Assembly: GCA_934486915.1 (NCBI GenBank)
Contig: CAKSRC010000010.1
Coordinates: 1-36,853 of the forward strand
Direction: 5' to 3'
From: an uncultured Eubacteriales bacterium
GTDB taxonomy: Bacteria > Bacillota > Clostridia > Oscillospirales > Acutalibacteraceae
Length of the DNA: 36,853 nt
Below, in pieces: positions 22,774 through 30,949 of the stretch. Positions within the stretch are counted from its first letter, which is position 1; the number at the start of each line of letters is the position of its first letter. The notes below the pieces were generated by a model. The model was given only the letters and a program-made list of their open reading frames with translations, had not been told where the DNA came from and did no database searches. Position numbers and translations under genes: made by a program.

Positions 22774-23241
22774 ATGAGAATAGGTCACGGTTATGATGTG
22801 CATAGGCTTGTGGAGAATAGAAAATTAATATTAGGTGGAGTTGAAATACCTCATAGCATGGGACTTTTAGGCCATTCTGATGCAGATGTTTTGATCCATG
22901 CAATAATGGATGCATTATTAGGTGCTGCAGCCTTGGGTGATATTGGGTGTATCTTCCCAGACAATGACCCTAAATACCTCGATATCGACAGTTGTGTTTT
23001 ATTAAAAAGAGTTTGTTCTCTTTTAAACGAGAAGGGTTATTTCATAGGAAATATAGATGCAACCGTCATTGCTCAAGAACCTAAAATAAAACCATATATA
23101 GGTTTTATGCGTCAAAGAATTTCAGATGTGTGTGATATAGATATAGGCTGTATAAATATCAAGGCCACAACTGAAGAAAATCTTGGATTTACGGGTCGTA
23201 AAGAGGGTATTTCTGCCCATGCAGTTTGCATAATAAATTAA
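22774..23241 (+). CDS. ispF: 2-C-methyl-D-erythritol 2,4-cyclodiphosphate synthase
   Basis: The 155-residue enzyme of the non-mevalonate isoprenoid pathway converts CDP-methylerythritol 2-phosphate to the cyclic diphosphate. Metal ligands are Asp-8 and His-10 (GHGYDVHRL) and His-42 (DADVLIHAIMDALLGAA); GDIGCIFPDNDP and TTEENLGFTGRKEGI are conserved. The ATG follows GAAAGGA by 8 bases; an earlier in-frame GTG overlaps the previous gene and lacks a site. No other isoprenoid gene is nearby. The stop is followed at once by the hairpin of the next gene. Confidence 0.97.
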   Translation: MRIGHGYDVHRLVENRKLILGGVEIPHSMGLLGHSDADVLIHAIMDALLGAAALGDIGCIFPDNDPKYLDIDSCVLLKRVCSLLNEKGYFIGNIDATVIAQEPKIKPYIGFMRQRISDVCDIDIGCINIKATTEENLGFTGRKEGISAHAVCIIN

Positions 23242-23244
23242 CAA

Positions 23245-23311
23245 TAAAGGCTTGCTCACATATTATAATAGTAAAAAGACTATTGAGGTGATAATTGTGG
23301 GCAAGCCTTTA
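23245..23311 (+). promoter_or_regulatory. long RNA hairpin over the start codon of the DUF3343 gene
   Basis: TAAAGGCTTGCTCACA (23245-23260) pairs with TGTGGGCAAGCCTTTA (23296-23311): 16 bp with one G-U. After a one-base bulge the stem continues ATTAT (23262-23266) with ATAAT (23291-23295), and an inner AATAGT/ACTATT helix (23267-23272, 23279-23284) caps it. The GTG start (23297-23299) is inside the long stem, while GAGGTG (23285-23290) stays single-stranded between helices. No T run follows, so translational control is more likely than termination. Confidence 0.6.
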
Positions 23312-23527
23312 ATTATGGTAAGTTCAATTACTTACGCATTAAAAGGAAAAGAAATATTGAATAAAAGAGGATTTGCAGCTGACTTAGTAAGAACACCAAA
23401 GCACAAAAATGTAGGAGGCTGTGGATATAGTATATATGTACCAAAGGATACTGATAAAGCCGAGGAAGTTTTACGAGAACAAGGTATAAGAGTGATAGGA
23501 AGGTCGGATAAGGAGGGTTTTGCATGA
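23297..23527 (+). CDS. DUF3343 protein, putative Se/S carrier-like
   Basis: The 76-residue protein has a short ferredoxin-like alternation of strands and helices and the family's conserved cysteine, Cys-42 in NVGGCGYSIYV. DUF3343 proteins are described as putative selenium or sulfur carriers and are often found beside cysteine desulfurase-like enzymes, as here. The GTG start 6 bases after GAGGTG was chosen over an upstream in-frame TTG at 23252. The stop codon overlaps the start of the next gene (ATGA), so the two products are probably made together. The hairpin over its start is unusual. Confidence 0.88.
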   Translation: MGKPLIMVSSITYALKGKEILNKRGFAADLVRTPKHKNVGGCGYSIYVPKDTDKAEEVLREQGIRVIGRSDKEGFA

Positions 23528-24660
23528 TATATTTAGATAATGCCGCAACTACTTTCCCAAAGCCATCTTCAGTTATAAATTCTATGGCATATGCTATGAG
23601 AAGATATGGTGCAAATCCGGGCAGAAGCGGCCATGAACTTGCAATGAAGTCATCAATTGAGATATATAATTGCAGAAAACTTGTAAATGAATTTTTTGGG
23701 GGCTTTGGGGAAGAAAGTGTAGTATTTACGCTTAATTGCACTCATGCCTCTAATATAGTTTTAAAAGGACTTTTAAAACCTGGGGACCATGTTGTTGTGT
23801 CTTGCTTAGAACACAACTCTATTATGCGTCCTCTTAAAAAATTGGAAAAAGAGGGAATAAGCTATACCTTAGCAAATGTATATGTAGGCGACAATGATGC
23901 TACTGTAGATTCTTTTAGAAAAAGCCTTAATAAGAATACAAGGCTCATTGTTTGTATGCACGCATCTAATGTATGGGGAATAAGACTACCGATAGAAAGG
24001 ATATCAGCTCTTGCAAATGAATATAAAATACCATTTTTAGTAGACGCTGCTCAAACGGCGGGTGTACTTCCAATAAACATGAAAGAATATAACATAGATT
24101 ATTTGTGCACTGCAGGTCATAAGGGTTTATATGGACCTATGGGTACAGGAATACTAATTGCAAAGGATTGCGAAAAAGTAAATTCATTGATGGAAGGTGG
24201 AACGGGAACAAGCTCATTAATGCTTGAACAACCCAGTGAAATGCCTGATAAATTTGAAAGTGGAACTCCCAATATGCCGGGTATAGTAGGTCTTAAAGCG
24301 GGAATTGAATATATACAAAGAAGAGGAATGGAAAATATAGCTAGACACGAGTATATGCTTATAAATAGGTTGTATGATAGATTATCGAATATGGATAATA
24401 TAGAATTATATATGCCAAGACCCGAACCTAAGTATTTTGCACCTCTTTTATCCTTTAATGTAAAGGGTAAAGACAGCGAGACAGTATCAAGATATCTTAA
24501 TACACGCGGTATCGCGACAAGGGCGGGAATACACTGTGCACCAACTGCTCATGAATTTTGTAAAACTATGGACAGAGGCGCTGTTAGGGTATGTCCTTCT
24601 GCATTTACAAGGACTAATGAAATAGACTATTTCGTATCTGAAATAAGAAGAATGCAGTAA
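23524..24660 (+). CDS. cysteine desulfurase family protein (class V aminotransferase fold)
   Basis: The 378-residue PLP enzyme begins MIYLDNAATTFPKP, with Asp-174 and Gln-177 (DAAQTAG) near the cofactor, Lys-200 (TAGHKGLYGP) as the Schiff-base lysine and Cys-338 (RAGIHCAPTAH) as the likely persulfide cysteine. It resembles the subgroup of cysteine desulfurase-like proteins represented by E. faecalis EF2568, separate from NifS/IscS and SufS. The likely reaction is cysteine to alanine plus sulfane sulfur, possibly passed to the DUF3343 partner encoded just upstream with a 4-base overlap. No IscU or Suf genes are nearby, so a role in iron-sulfur assembly is not indicated by context. Confidence 0.92.
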   Translation: MIYLDNAATTFPKPSSVINSMAYAMRRYGANPGRSGHELAMKSSIEIYNCRKLVNEFFGGFGEESVVFTLNCTHASNIVLKGLLKPGDHVVVSCLEHNSIMRPLKKLEKEGISYTLANVYVGDNDATVDSFRKSLNKNTRLIVCMHASNVWGIRLPIERISALANEYKIPFLVDAAQTAGVLPINMKEYNIDYLCTAGHKGLYGPMGTGILIAKDCEKVNSLMEGGTGTSSLMLEQPSEMPDKFESGTPNMPGIVGLKAGIEYIQRRGMENIARHEYMLINRLYDRLSNMDNIELYMPRPEPKYFAPLLSFNVKGKDSETVSRYLNTRGIATRAGIHCAPTAHEFCKTMDRGAVRVCPSAFTRTNEIDYFVSEIRRMQ

Positions 24661-24676
24661 ATAATACAATAAATTC

Positions 24677-24704
24677 TTGCATAATCAAAACTATATGATA
24701 AAAT
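24677..24704 (+). promoter_or_regulatory. candidate promoter of cdaA-cdaR
   Basis: TTGCAT (24677-24682) and TAAAAT (24699-24704) are 16 bases apart, and TG at 24696-24697 forms an extended -10. The start codon follows 55 bases later. Confidence 0.5.
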
Positions 24705-24759
24705 AAAAGAAGATGTAAATATTAAGAACGTTTAAAGTATCGGGGTGTTGATAATTATT

Positions 24760-25653
24760 ATGGAATATATTACCGGAACATTTAACGCATTTTTAAGTGT
24801 AATGAAAACATTTGGGGTGACTGATGTATTAGACGTTACCATTGTGGCACTTATTATATACAGTCTTATAAAATTAATAAGAGAAACCAGAGCCGAGCAG
24901 CTGGTTAAAGGTATATTAATTTTGCTGCTCGGCTATGTTTTAGCTTATCAGTTGCACTTGAGGATGTTAACCACTTGTTTGGACAATTTTTTCCAATTTG
25001 GTGTTTTGGCATTGTTGGTTGTCTTTCAGCCTGAGCTTAGAAGTGCTCTCGAGCAAATTGGTCGAAGTGAAATCAAGGGTCACCTAATATTAGGGCCTTA
25101 TATTAAAGATGAGGAAAGGCATATAGAAACCGTAAGGCAGACGATAGATGCAGTGGTTGTAGCCGCACAAAATTTCCACGAAAGCAAGACAGGGGCACTT
25201 ATAGTCTTTGAGAGGAAAACTAAGCTTTTAGATATTATGGATACGGGTACCTTGATTAAGGCTAAGGCTTCTCCTGCACTGATAGGAAATATATTTTATA
25301 ACAAAGCGCCTCTTCATGACGGAGCTATGATAATAAGGGACGGAGTTATATATGCTGCTGGGTGTATATTGCCTCTTACTAAAAATGAGAGTGTTGATAT
25401 CAATCTTGGGACAAGGCATAGAGCAGCTATGGGAATGAGCGAAAATTCCGATGCTTTGGTGCTTGTGGTTTCTGAGGAAACAGGAGCAATTTCTATCGCT
25501 ATGGGCGGTATCCTTACAAGAAATTATACAAGCAAAACATTAAGACAAGAGTTGGAAAGAATCCTTCTTCCTGTAAAACCGGATGATGAAAACGTAAGTA
25601 TTGCAAGATCATATTTTAGAAAGGCGAAAAAAAATGAAAACAATAAGGTCTAA
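24760..25653 (+). CDS. cdaA: diadenylate cyclase CdaA (DacA)
   Basis: The 297-residue membrane enzyme makes cyclic di-AMP from two ATP. Three hydrophobic helices (about 25-40, 49-64, 78-92) precede the DAC domain with the catalytic DGA motif at 187-189 (LHDGAMII) and RHR at 219-221 (GTRHRAAMG). C-di-AMP controls potassium and osmolyte uptake and cell-wall balance in Firmicutes. The ATG at 24760 was taken as start; GGGGTG lies 12 bases upstream, a little far, and GTG/TTG codons at 24745-24750 coincide with that site. It overlaps cdaR by 20 bases. Confidence 0.95.
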   Translation: MEYITGTFNAFLSVMKTFGVTDVLDVTIVALIIYSLIKLIRETRAEQLVKGILILLLGYVLAYQLHLRMLTTCLDNFFQFGVLALLVVFQPELRSALEQIGRSEIKGHLILGPYIKDEERHIETVRQTIDAVVVAAQNFHESKTGALIVFERKTKLLDIMDTGTLIKAKASPALIGNIFYNKAPLHDGAMIIRDGVIYAAGCILPLTKNESVDINLGTRHRAAMGMSENSDALVLVVSEETGAISIAMGGILTRNYTSKTLRQELERILLPVKPDDENVSIARSYFRKAKKNENNKV

Positions 25654-26908
25654 CAAACTTAAATTTCGAGATATATTTAATAATGATAAGCTTATACTTT
25701 TATTTTCAGTGATTATCTCATTTATATTTTGGATTATTTTAGCATTTGGTGATTCTGAGACGAAACCGGTCACAATATCGGATATTAATATAAATATTGA
25801 GCTTTCTAGCACTGCCCAAGAGGATGGACTTAAAGTTTTTGGAGGCAAGGACATAAGTGGCGAGGTCTCCGTGACAGGGAGCCGCATTATAGTAGGTCAG
25901 CTTACAAAATCGGATATAAAGATTACTGCGCCGATGGCAAGCAGCATAACAGCGCCGGGGAATTATACGTTAGAGCTTGTTCCTCAAAAATCGGGGATAC
26001 TTACAGACTATGAGTTTTCCTCAGGCGTTACGCCGGGATTTGTGACGGTTATGGTTGATAGATACAGAGAGGCTGAATTTACCGTTGAAAACGGAATCAA
26101 ATATCAGTCCGACCCTGCTTATTTTGCGGGTACTACTACTTTTTCGTCACCAAAGGTTAAGATTTCGGGTCCCGAGTCGGAGATTTCTAAAGTTAAGAAG
26201 ATTGTAGCCGAGGATGAAGTACAGGATGTCCTTAAATCAAGCAGGACTATATACAAAGTTCCGCTTGTAATGTATGACAGCTATGACGAAGTAATATCCA
26301 GTGATTTAATAGTAATGAGTACTGTTTCAGAAGATGTGACGATACCGATTCTCCTTAGAAAGACCTTGCCGATTTCAGCGCAATTTACAAATCAGCCGGA
26401 GGATATGTCCTACTTTAACAGTAGGATTACCGTAGAGCCAAAGGAAATAGAGATAGCAGGTCCAGAAGAGATGTTTGGGGAATATAATTCAGTATTGCTT
26501 GAGCCAATAGATTTTTCAAAAGTCGATTTAAGCAACAATGTTTTTGACCAAACGGTTGTTATACCGTCAGGCTGTAAGAACTTGAGCAACACATACCAAG
26601 CTAAGGTTACAATAGATATGTCAGGTATGCGCACTAAGGCGTTTAATGTAAGCAATTTTTCGATTTTAAATAAAGGAGAAAATAAGGATGCAAAGGTTAG
26701 TACCTCGTCAGTAAGTGTTACTGTTATAGGTCCTTATTCTCAAATCAATACGATGTCATCGTCGGATATTGTTGGGGAGATAGACCTAAAGGGTAAGGAG
26801 AGCTTTACGGGACTTACCGAAATGCCCGTTAGCTTTAAGGTGAAAAATTACGCACATTGCTGGAGTTATGGAAGCTATAATGTGAATATTGAAGTTACGG
26901 GATCTTAA
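25634..26908 (+). CDS. cdaR: CdaA regulator CdaR (YbbR-domain protein)
   Basis: The 424-residue protein has one N-terminal membrane helix (about 21-38, LILLFSVIISFIFWIILAFG) and an extracytoplasmic part with about four YbbR repeats; recurring phrases are VSVTGSR, VKISGPESEI, IEIAGPEEMF and VTVIGPYSQI. CdaR modulates CdaA activity. The ATG inside the cdaA 3' end has an AAAGGCG site. In most Firmicutes glmM follows; here the operon ends at a terminator after cdaR. Confidence 0.93.
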   Translation: MKTIRSNKLKFRDIFNNDKLILLFSVIISFIFWIILAFGDSETKPVTISDININIELSSTAQEDGLKVFGGKDISGEVSVTGSRIIVGQLTKSDIKITAPMASSITAPGNYTLELVPQKSGILTDYEFSSGVTPGFVTVMVDRYREAEFTVENGIKYQSDPAYFAGTTTFSSPKVKISGPESEISKVKKIVAEDEVQDVLKSSRTIYKVPLVMYDSYDEVISSDLIVMSTVSEDVTIPILLRKTLPISAQFTNQPEDMSYFNSRITVEPKEIEIAGPEEMFGEYNSVLLEPIDFSKVDLSNNVFDQTVVIPSGCKNLSNTYQAKVTIDMSGMRTKAFNVSNFSILNKGENKDAKVSTSSVSVTVIGPYSQINTMSSSDIVGEIDLKGKESFTGLTEMPVSFKVKNYAHCWSYGSYNVNIEVTGS

Positions 26909-26928
26909 GTTGAAGTTTAAAACATAAG

Positions 26929-26963
26929 AAAATCCGCACCTAATTTATTGGTGCGGATTTTTT
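26929..26963. terminator. bidirectional terminator between cdaR and prmC
   Basis: AAAATCCGCACC (26929-26940) pairs with GGTGCGGATTTT (26950-26961) around a 9-base loop, with T runs on either strand. The genes converge here; the prmC stop codon lies inside the loop. Confidence 0.92.
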
Positions 26964-27814
26964 AATGCAGATAATGCTCTATAAATTCCATTAATATCTT
27001 TTTCTTTATTTATATTTGAGAAACCATAATTTCTAAAGATGTTTTCTATATCATTTTCTTGATTTATCCCAAATTCGACGCATAAACTTCCGCCATTTTT
27101 TAGGTAAGGGAACCAAAGTTTAGCTATCTCATTGTAAAAGTAGAGTCCGTCATCCCCGCCAAACAAGGCCATACTAGGCTCTCTTTTTACTTCATCTTGC
27201 AAACATTCCATGTCGCCCTTTGTGAGGTATGGGGGATTTGAAACTATAGAATCAAATTTATCTATTTGTAAAGATGACATTACATCGTCAGCATTTAGTA
27301 TATCTGCTTTAAGAGGGACAACGTTTTTTATATTGTTGAGTTCTATGTTTTTGAGTAGGTATGAGTATGCTATTTCAGATAATTCTATAGCAATAACTAA
27401 AGCATCTTTTCTAGCTTTGGCGATGGATATTGCGACGGCACCACTGCCGGAACAAAGGTCTGCTATACGTGGGCTTGGCGTATCTTTAATTCTCTCTAAG
27501 CACTCATTTACTAAGGTTTCAGTATCTTCTCGTGGTATTAATACTCCCTCACCTACTTTAAATAAAGAGCCCATAAACTCCCATTCTCCAATGATATATT
27601 GTAGAGGTCTTTTATTGGCTCTTTCGCTTATAAGTTCAAAAAACTTGGTGCAGCCTTCGTTTGATGCAGGATTTTTTCCGTTTAATATTAGATTCTGCCT
27701 ATCCATATTAAAACAAAGCTTAAAAATACACATAGCGTCGAAGGCTGCGCAAAGGTTATTACTTTTTTCAAGAATTTTTCTGCCTTGTAAATATACTTCA
27801 CTTAATGTTTTCAT
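26945..27814 (-). CDS. prmC: peptide chain release factor N5-glutamine methyltransferase
   Basis: The 289-residue enzyme methylates the Gln of the GGQ motif in RF1 and RF2. An N-terminal helical domain binds the factor, with PLQYIIGEWEFMG and VLIPREDTETLV in the linker region. The SAM motif DLCSGSGAVAIS is at residues 119-130, and the NPPY motif at 193-196 (VSNPPYLTKGD). Its start overlaps the stop of the DUF1385 gene (TAATG). The usual neighbour prfA is not present here. Confidence 0.96.
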   Translation of the reverse strand: MKTLSEVYLQGRKILEKSNNLCAAFDAMCIFKLCFNMDRQNLILNGKNPASNEGCTKFFELISERANKRPLQYIIGEWEFMGSLFKVGEGVLIPREDTETLVNECLERIKDTPSPRIADLCSGSGAVAISIAKARKDALVIAIELSEIAYSYLLKNIELNNIKNVVPLKADILNADDVMSSLQIDKFDSIVSNPPYLTKGDMECLQDEVKREPSMALFGGDDGLYFYNEIAKLWFPYLKNGGSLCVEFGINQENDIENIFRNYGFSNINKEKDINGIYRALSALKNPHQ

Positions 27815-28770
27815 TAGAGTATATCCTCACCATTTGGCGGGATAACAGCCTTTATGGCTTCTATAGCTACTTCTATCATGCTATCATCCGGTTCTTTAGT
27901 TGTTATTCTTTGCATCCAAAGTCCTGGAGCGGCTATTATTTTAGTTAATATATTGTCGTGCCTCGAGCATAGCTTTATAAGCTCATAACCAATTGATATT
28001 ATTATAGGGAAACAAGCTATTTTTACTATAGATCTTAGAATAGGGTTAGCAAAGGGAATAAAAAATCCAACAATAATTCCAACAATAAGCATTATTATAA
28101 TAAAACTTGTTCCGCATCGAGGGTGAAATCTTATTTGTTTTCTAACATTTTCTACGTTTAGCTCTTCGCCGTTTTCATAACAAAATATGGTTTTATGTTC
28201 AGCGCCGTGGTATTGAAATATTCTTTTCATATCTTTAAGTTGAGAGCAAAGAGTTATGTATATTAAAAATAATATTATTCTTAAAACTCCCTCAAAGACA
28301 GACCTTGAAATCATACTCTCATATAGTTTGGGATAAGCACCTGCACATAGGTTAAAGAGATAGATAGGAAGTACTATGAAGAGTGCTACGGCTAAAAGTA
28401 TACCTAATATACTGGCAATTACCATAATTATATTAAGTATTTTATCGCCAAGGTTATCTTCTATCCACTTTTCAAATTTGGATTGCTCCTCTTCAAGCTC
28501 CTCCTCACCAAGGGACTTCTCCGCCGATATAGAAAGTGCTTTATATCCCAAAGTCATAGAATCAATAAATGAGGCAATGCCTCTTAGAAACGGCAAGCGA
28601 AAAATTTTATATTTTCTGCTAAGTGTATTCTCTTCTATCTCTTCATTTATGATAGTTCCCTCAGGGGTTCGTATGGCTGCTACCGTTTTGAACGGGCCTC
28701 TCATCATTATTCCTTCAATAAGAGCTTGGCCGCCTATTGATGTGATGATTTTTTTATTATTTTTTGCCAT
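27814..28770 (-). CDS. DUF1385 membrane protein (YqhQ-like)
   Basis: The 318-residue membrane protein has the DUF1385 hallmarks: an N-terminal GGQALIEGIMMRGP, the YHGAEHKTIFCYENGE stretch near residue 190 and HPRCGTSFI near 216-224. Hydrophobic helices are visible at about 113-140, 160-176, 222-240 and 248-266. The family is conserved in Firmicutes, often directly before prmC as here, and its function is unknown to me. The conserved Glu, His and Cys positions suggest a metal site, which is an inference. Confidence 0.93.
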   Translation of the reverse strand: MAKNNKKIITSIGGQALIEGIMMRGPFKTVAAIRTPEGTIINEEIEENTLSRKYKIFRLPFLRGIASFIDSMTLGYKALSISAEKSLGEEELEEEQSKFEKWIEDNLGDKILNIIMVIASILGILLAVALFIVLPIYLFNLCAGAYPKLYESMISRSVFEGVLRIILFLIYITLCSQLKDMKRIFQYHGAEHKTIFCYENGEELNVENVRKQIRFHPRCGTSFIIIMLIVGIIVGFFIPFANPILRSIVKIACFPIIISIGYELIKLCSRHDNILTKIIAAPGLWMQRITTKEPDDSMIEVAIEAIKAVIPPNGEDIL

Positions 28771-28784
28771 GTGTTGTCCTCCCT

Positions 28785-30215
28785 TTAGTTTAATGATGTT
28801 TTGTTATATGGGTCGATTATAGGGATTGAAATAATAACGGTTGTGCCGAATCCTTCTTTACTTTTGATAGCAAGAGAGCCTTTATGAAGTTTCATAATTT
28901 CATCTGCTACAGCAAGACCTATACCTGAGCCTCTTTTTAAGTGATTTGCCTTATAAAATTTCTCTTTTACTCTTGGTAAATCTTCGGCTGAGATACCATA
29001 ACCGTCATCCTTTACAAATATGTTAAGCATACTGTCATTTCGTTTATATCCTATGGAGATTGTGCCGCCATCCTTGGTATACTTTAGGGCATTATCGATT
29101 ATATTGACAAAAACTTGTCTTAATCGATTTTTATCGCCAACTGCAAAGAGAGACTTATCGGCTTCTTTGTATATAAGGCTTTTATTTTCAGACTTAGCTC
29201 TATCTTGGAACATATACACAGCCTGATTTAATTCTGCCAATATATCGATTTTATCCATCAATAGGACCATACGTCCACTTTGTATTCTTGAAAAATCCAA
29301 TAATTCTTCAACTATACCGTAAAGCCGTTCGGATTCATCTTGTATTATTTTAAGTCCTTTTTCGGATGTAGCCTCGTCGGAGCCTTTTAACATCTGTAGG
29401 GTTTCAGCCCAGCCTTTTATAGCGGTTAAAGGGGTGCGAAGCTCATGGGATACTGAAGATATGAAATCGTTTTTAAGCTTTTCCGATGTACCCAATTCAT
29501 CTGCCATATAATTAATATTATCGCAGAGTTCACCAATTTCATCGTTATAATGTTTATTAATTCTTACATTAAAATCCCCATGGGCGATTCTTTTGGTGAT
29601 TGACCCTATTTCAGTTACGGGGGTAACGATAGATTTAATGAAGTATAAGCTTGAAAGTATAACAAAAGTAACTACTATAAACCCAATCATAATAAGCAAG
29701 ATAGTGAGTATAATAATACGGTGATTCACAGCAGATAAGGAAACTATGTATCTTACGGAACCAAGGCAGTTACCGCTTGAATCGATAATAACTCTGCTGA
29801 CAGCCATGCATTTTTCCCCGGAGACGGTTCTTCCTTCCCAATGGCCATAGTTACTTTGGGATGATTTTGCAAGGCTAAGATCTTTCATAGGGTCATCCTT
29901 AGACGGGTTGAATCCCGTAGAGGTTGTTATTACGTTATCATGCGAATCTAGAAGCATCATTTCCATTGAGTTCTTATCAGGGAAATTTTCAATGTAGAGT
30001 TTAGTATATTTTAAAAACTCATCTTCGGAGTAATTGCTACTGTCGCTGAATAGATTTGCAAATTCTGCTGATCGACCATCTATAGTTTGCGAAATTCCGG
30101 TGTAATAATATCCTTTTATAAAAAAGGCAAGACCCAAAATTATTAATATTAATATCGAAACTACGATACTTAAGCTATGATATATCCATCTGCGGGTAAT
30201 TCCCTTTATTGCCAT
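28785..30215 (-). CDS. sensor histidine kinase
   Basis: The 476-residue kinase has a membrane helix at about 13-36, an extracytoplasmic sensor region of some 130 residues, a second helix at about 167-193 and a HAMP linker. The HisKA domain carries phospho-acceptor His-257 (SSVSHELRTPLTAIKGW). The ATPase domain has an N box with Asn-371 and Asn-375 (NIIDNALKY) and G boxes DDGYGIS and RGSGIGLAV. It lies 21 bases after the response regulator. The signal is unknown; the upstream lipoprotein is a candidate partner on the outer face. Confidence 0.96.
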   Translation of the reverse strand: MAIKGITRRWIYHSLSIVVSILILIILGLAFFIKGYYYTGISQTIDGRSAEFANLFSDSSNYSEDEFLKYTKLYIENFPDKNSMEMMLLDSHDNVITTSTGFNPSKDDPMKDLSLAKSSQSNYGHWEGRTVSGEKCMAVSRVIIDSSGNCLGSVRYIVSLSAVNHRIIILTILLIMIGFIVVTFVILSSLYFIKSIVTPVTEIGSITKRIAHGDFNVRINKHYNDEIGELCDNINYMADELGTSEKLKNDFISSVSHELRTPLTAIKGWAETLQMLKGSDEATSEKGLKIIQDESERLYGIVEELLDFSRIQSGRMVLLMDKIDILAELNQAVYMFQDRAKSENKSLIYKEADKSLFAVGDKNRLRQVFVNIIDNALKYTKDGGTISIGYKRNDSMLNIFVKDDGYGISAEDLPRVKEKFYKANHLKRGSGIGLAVADEIMKLHKGSLAIKSKEGFGTTVIISIPIIDPYNKTSLN

Positions 30216-30236
30216 AATCTTCCCCCTTTTAGGTGA

Positions 30237-30938
30237 TTAAGCTTCCCATTTATAGCCTAAGCCCCATATTGTTATAATATGTCTTGGATGGGCCGGATTT
30301 TCTTCGATTTTAATTCTAAGTCTTCTTATGTTTACATCGACTTTCTTTTCTTCGCCTGCGTATTCTTCGCCCCAAATTCTTGTTAGTATATCTGTCCTAG
30401 TTAATAGTTTGCCGGGATTTTTAATAAAGTATTCCAACATTAAGAATTCAGTTTGAGTAATATCAATACTTCTTCCGTCTTTTTGTAAATTTCTGTTTTT
30501 CACGTTTAGTATAAAGCTTCCGGATACAAGCTCAGACAATTCATCTGTTTTATCGATGTTTTTGGCAATTTCAACCCTTCTATATAATGAATCAATTCTT
30601 GCGGTAAGTTCAGATGGGCTGAATGGTTTTGTAATATAGTCGTCTGCTCCAAGCATAAGACCGTTTACTTTATCCATTTCTTGAGCTTTAGCCGTTAGCA
30701 TTATTATTCCAACAGTTTTGTTGTTATTTCTTATTTCTCTACATAGTGAGAATCCGTCTTGATCCGGCATCATAACATCCAATAAAATTATATCAAAATC
30801 TTTTGATGATAGATTATATTCTCTCATTGCAGCTTCGCCGCAGTCAGCTTGTACTACTATATATCCTGCTCTTTGCAAATTTATAACAATAAAGTCTCTT
30901 ATTGCTGCTTCATCTTCTACTACTAGTATTTTTTTCAT
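30237..30938 (-). CDS. response regulator, OmpR/PhoB family
   Basis: The 233-residue regulator has a receiver domain with an acidic pocket (VVEDE), phospho-acceptor Asp-54 (ILLDVMMPDQDG), Thr-82 (MLTAK) and Lys-104 (YITKPFSP). A winged-helix DNA-binding domain follows, with LTRTDILTRIWG and VDVNIRRLRIKIE. It pairs with the kinase just downstream and should control transcription, perhaps of its own operon. No target site was identified. Confidence 0.96.
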   Translation of the reverse strand: MKKILVVEDEAAIRDFIVINLQRAGYIVVQADCGEAAMREYNLSSKDFDIILLDVMMPDQDGFSLCREIRNNNKTVGIIMLTAKAQEMDKVNGLMLGADDYITKPFSPSELTARIDSLYRRVEIAKNIDKTDELSELVSGSFILNVKNRNLQKDGRSIDITQTEFLMLEYFIKNPGKLLTRTDILTRIWGEEYAGEEKKVDVNIRRLRIKIEENPAHPRHIITIWGLGYKWEA

Positions 30939-30949
30939 TTCAGTGCTCC

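Noticed and set aside
27210..27845. 211-codon open frame on the plus strand
   Set aside because: It lies antisense to prmC, which has clear SAM and NPPY motifs; the translated frame has no recognisable pattern and no ribosome binding site.
28376..28822. 148-codon open frame on the plus strand
   Set aside because: Antisense to the DUF1385 gene; Ser/Ile-rich shadow without start signals.
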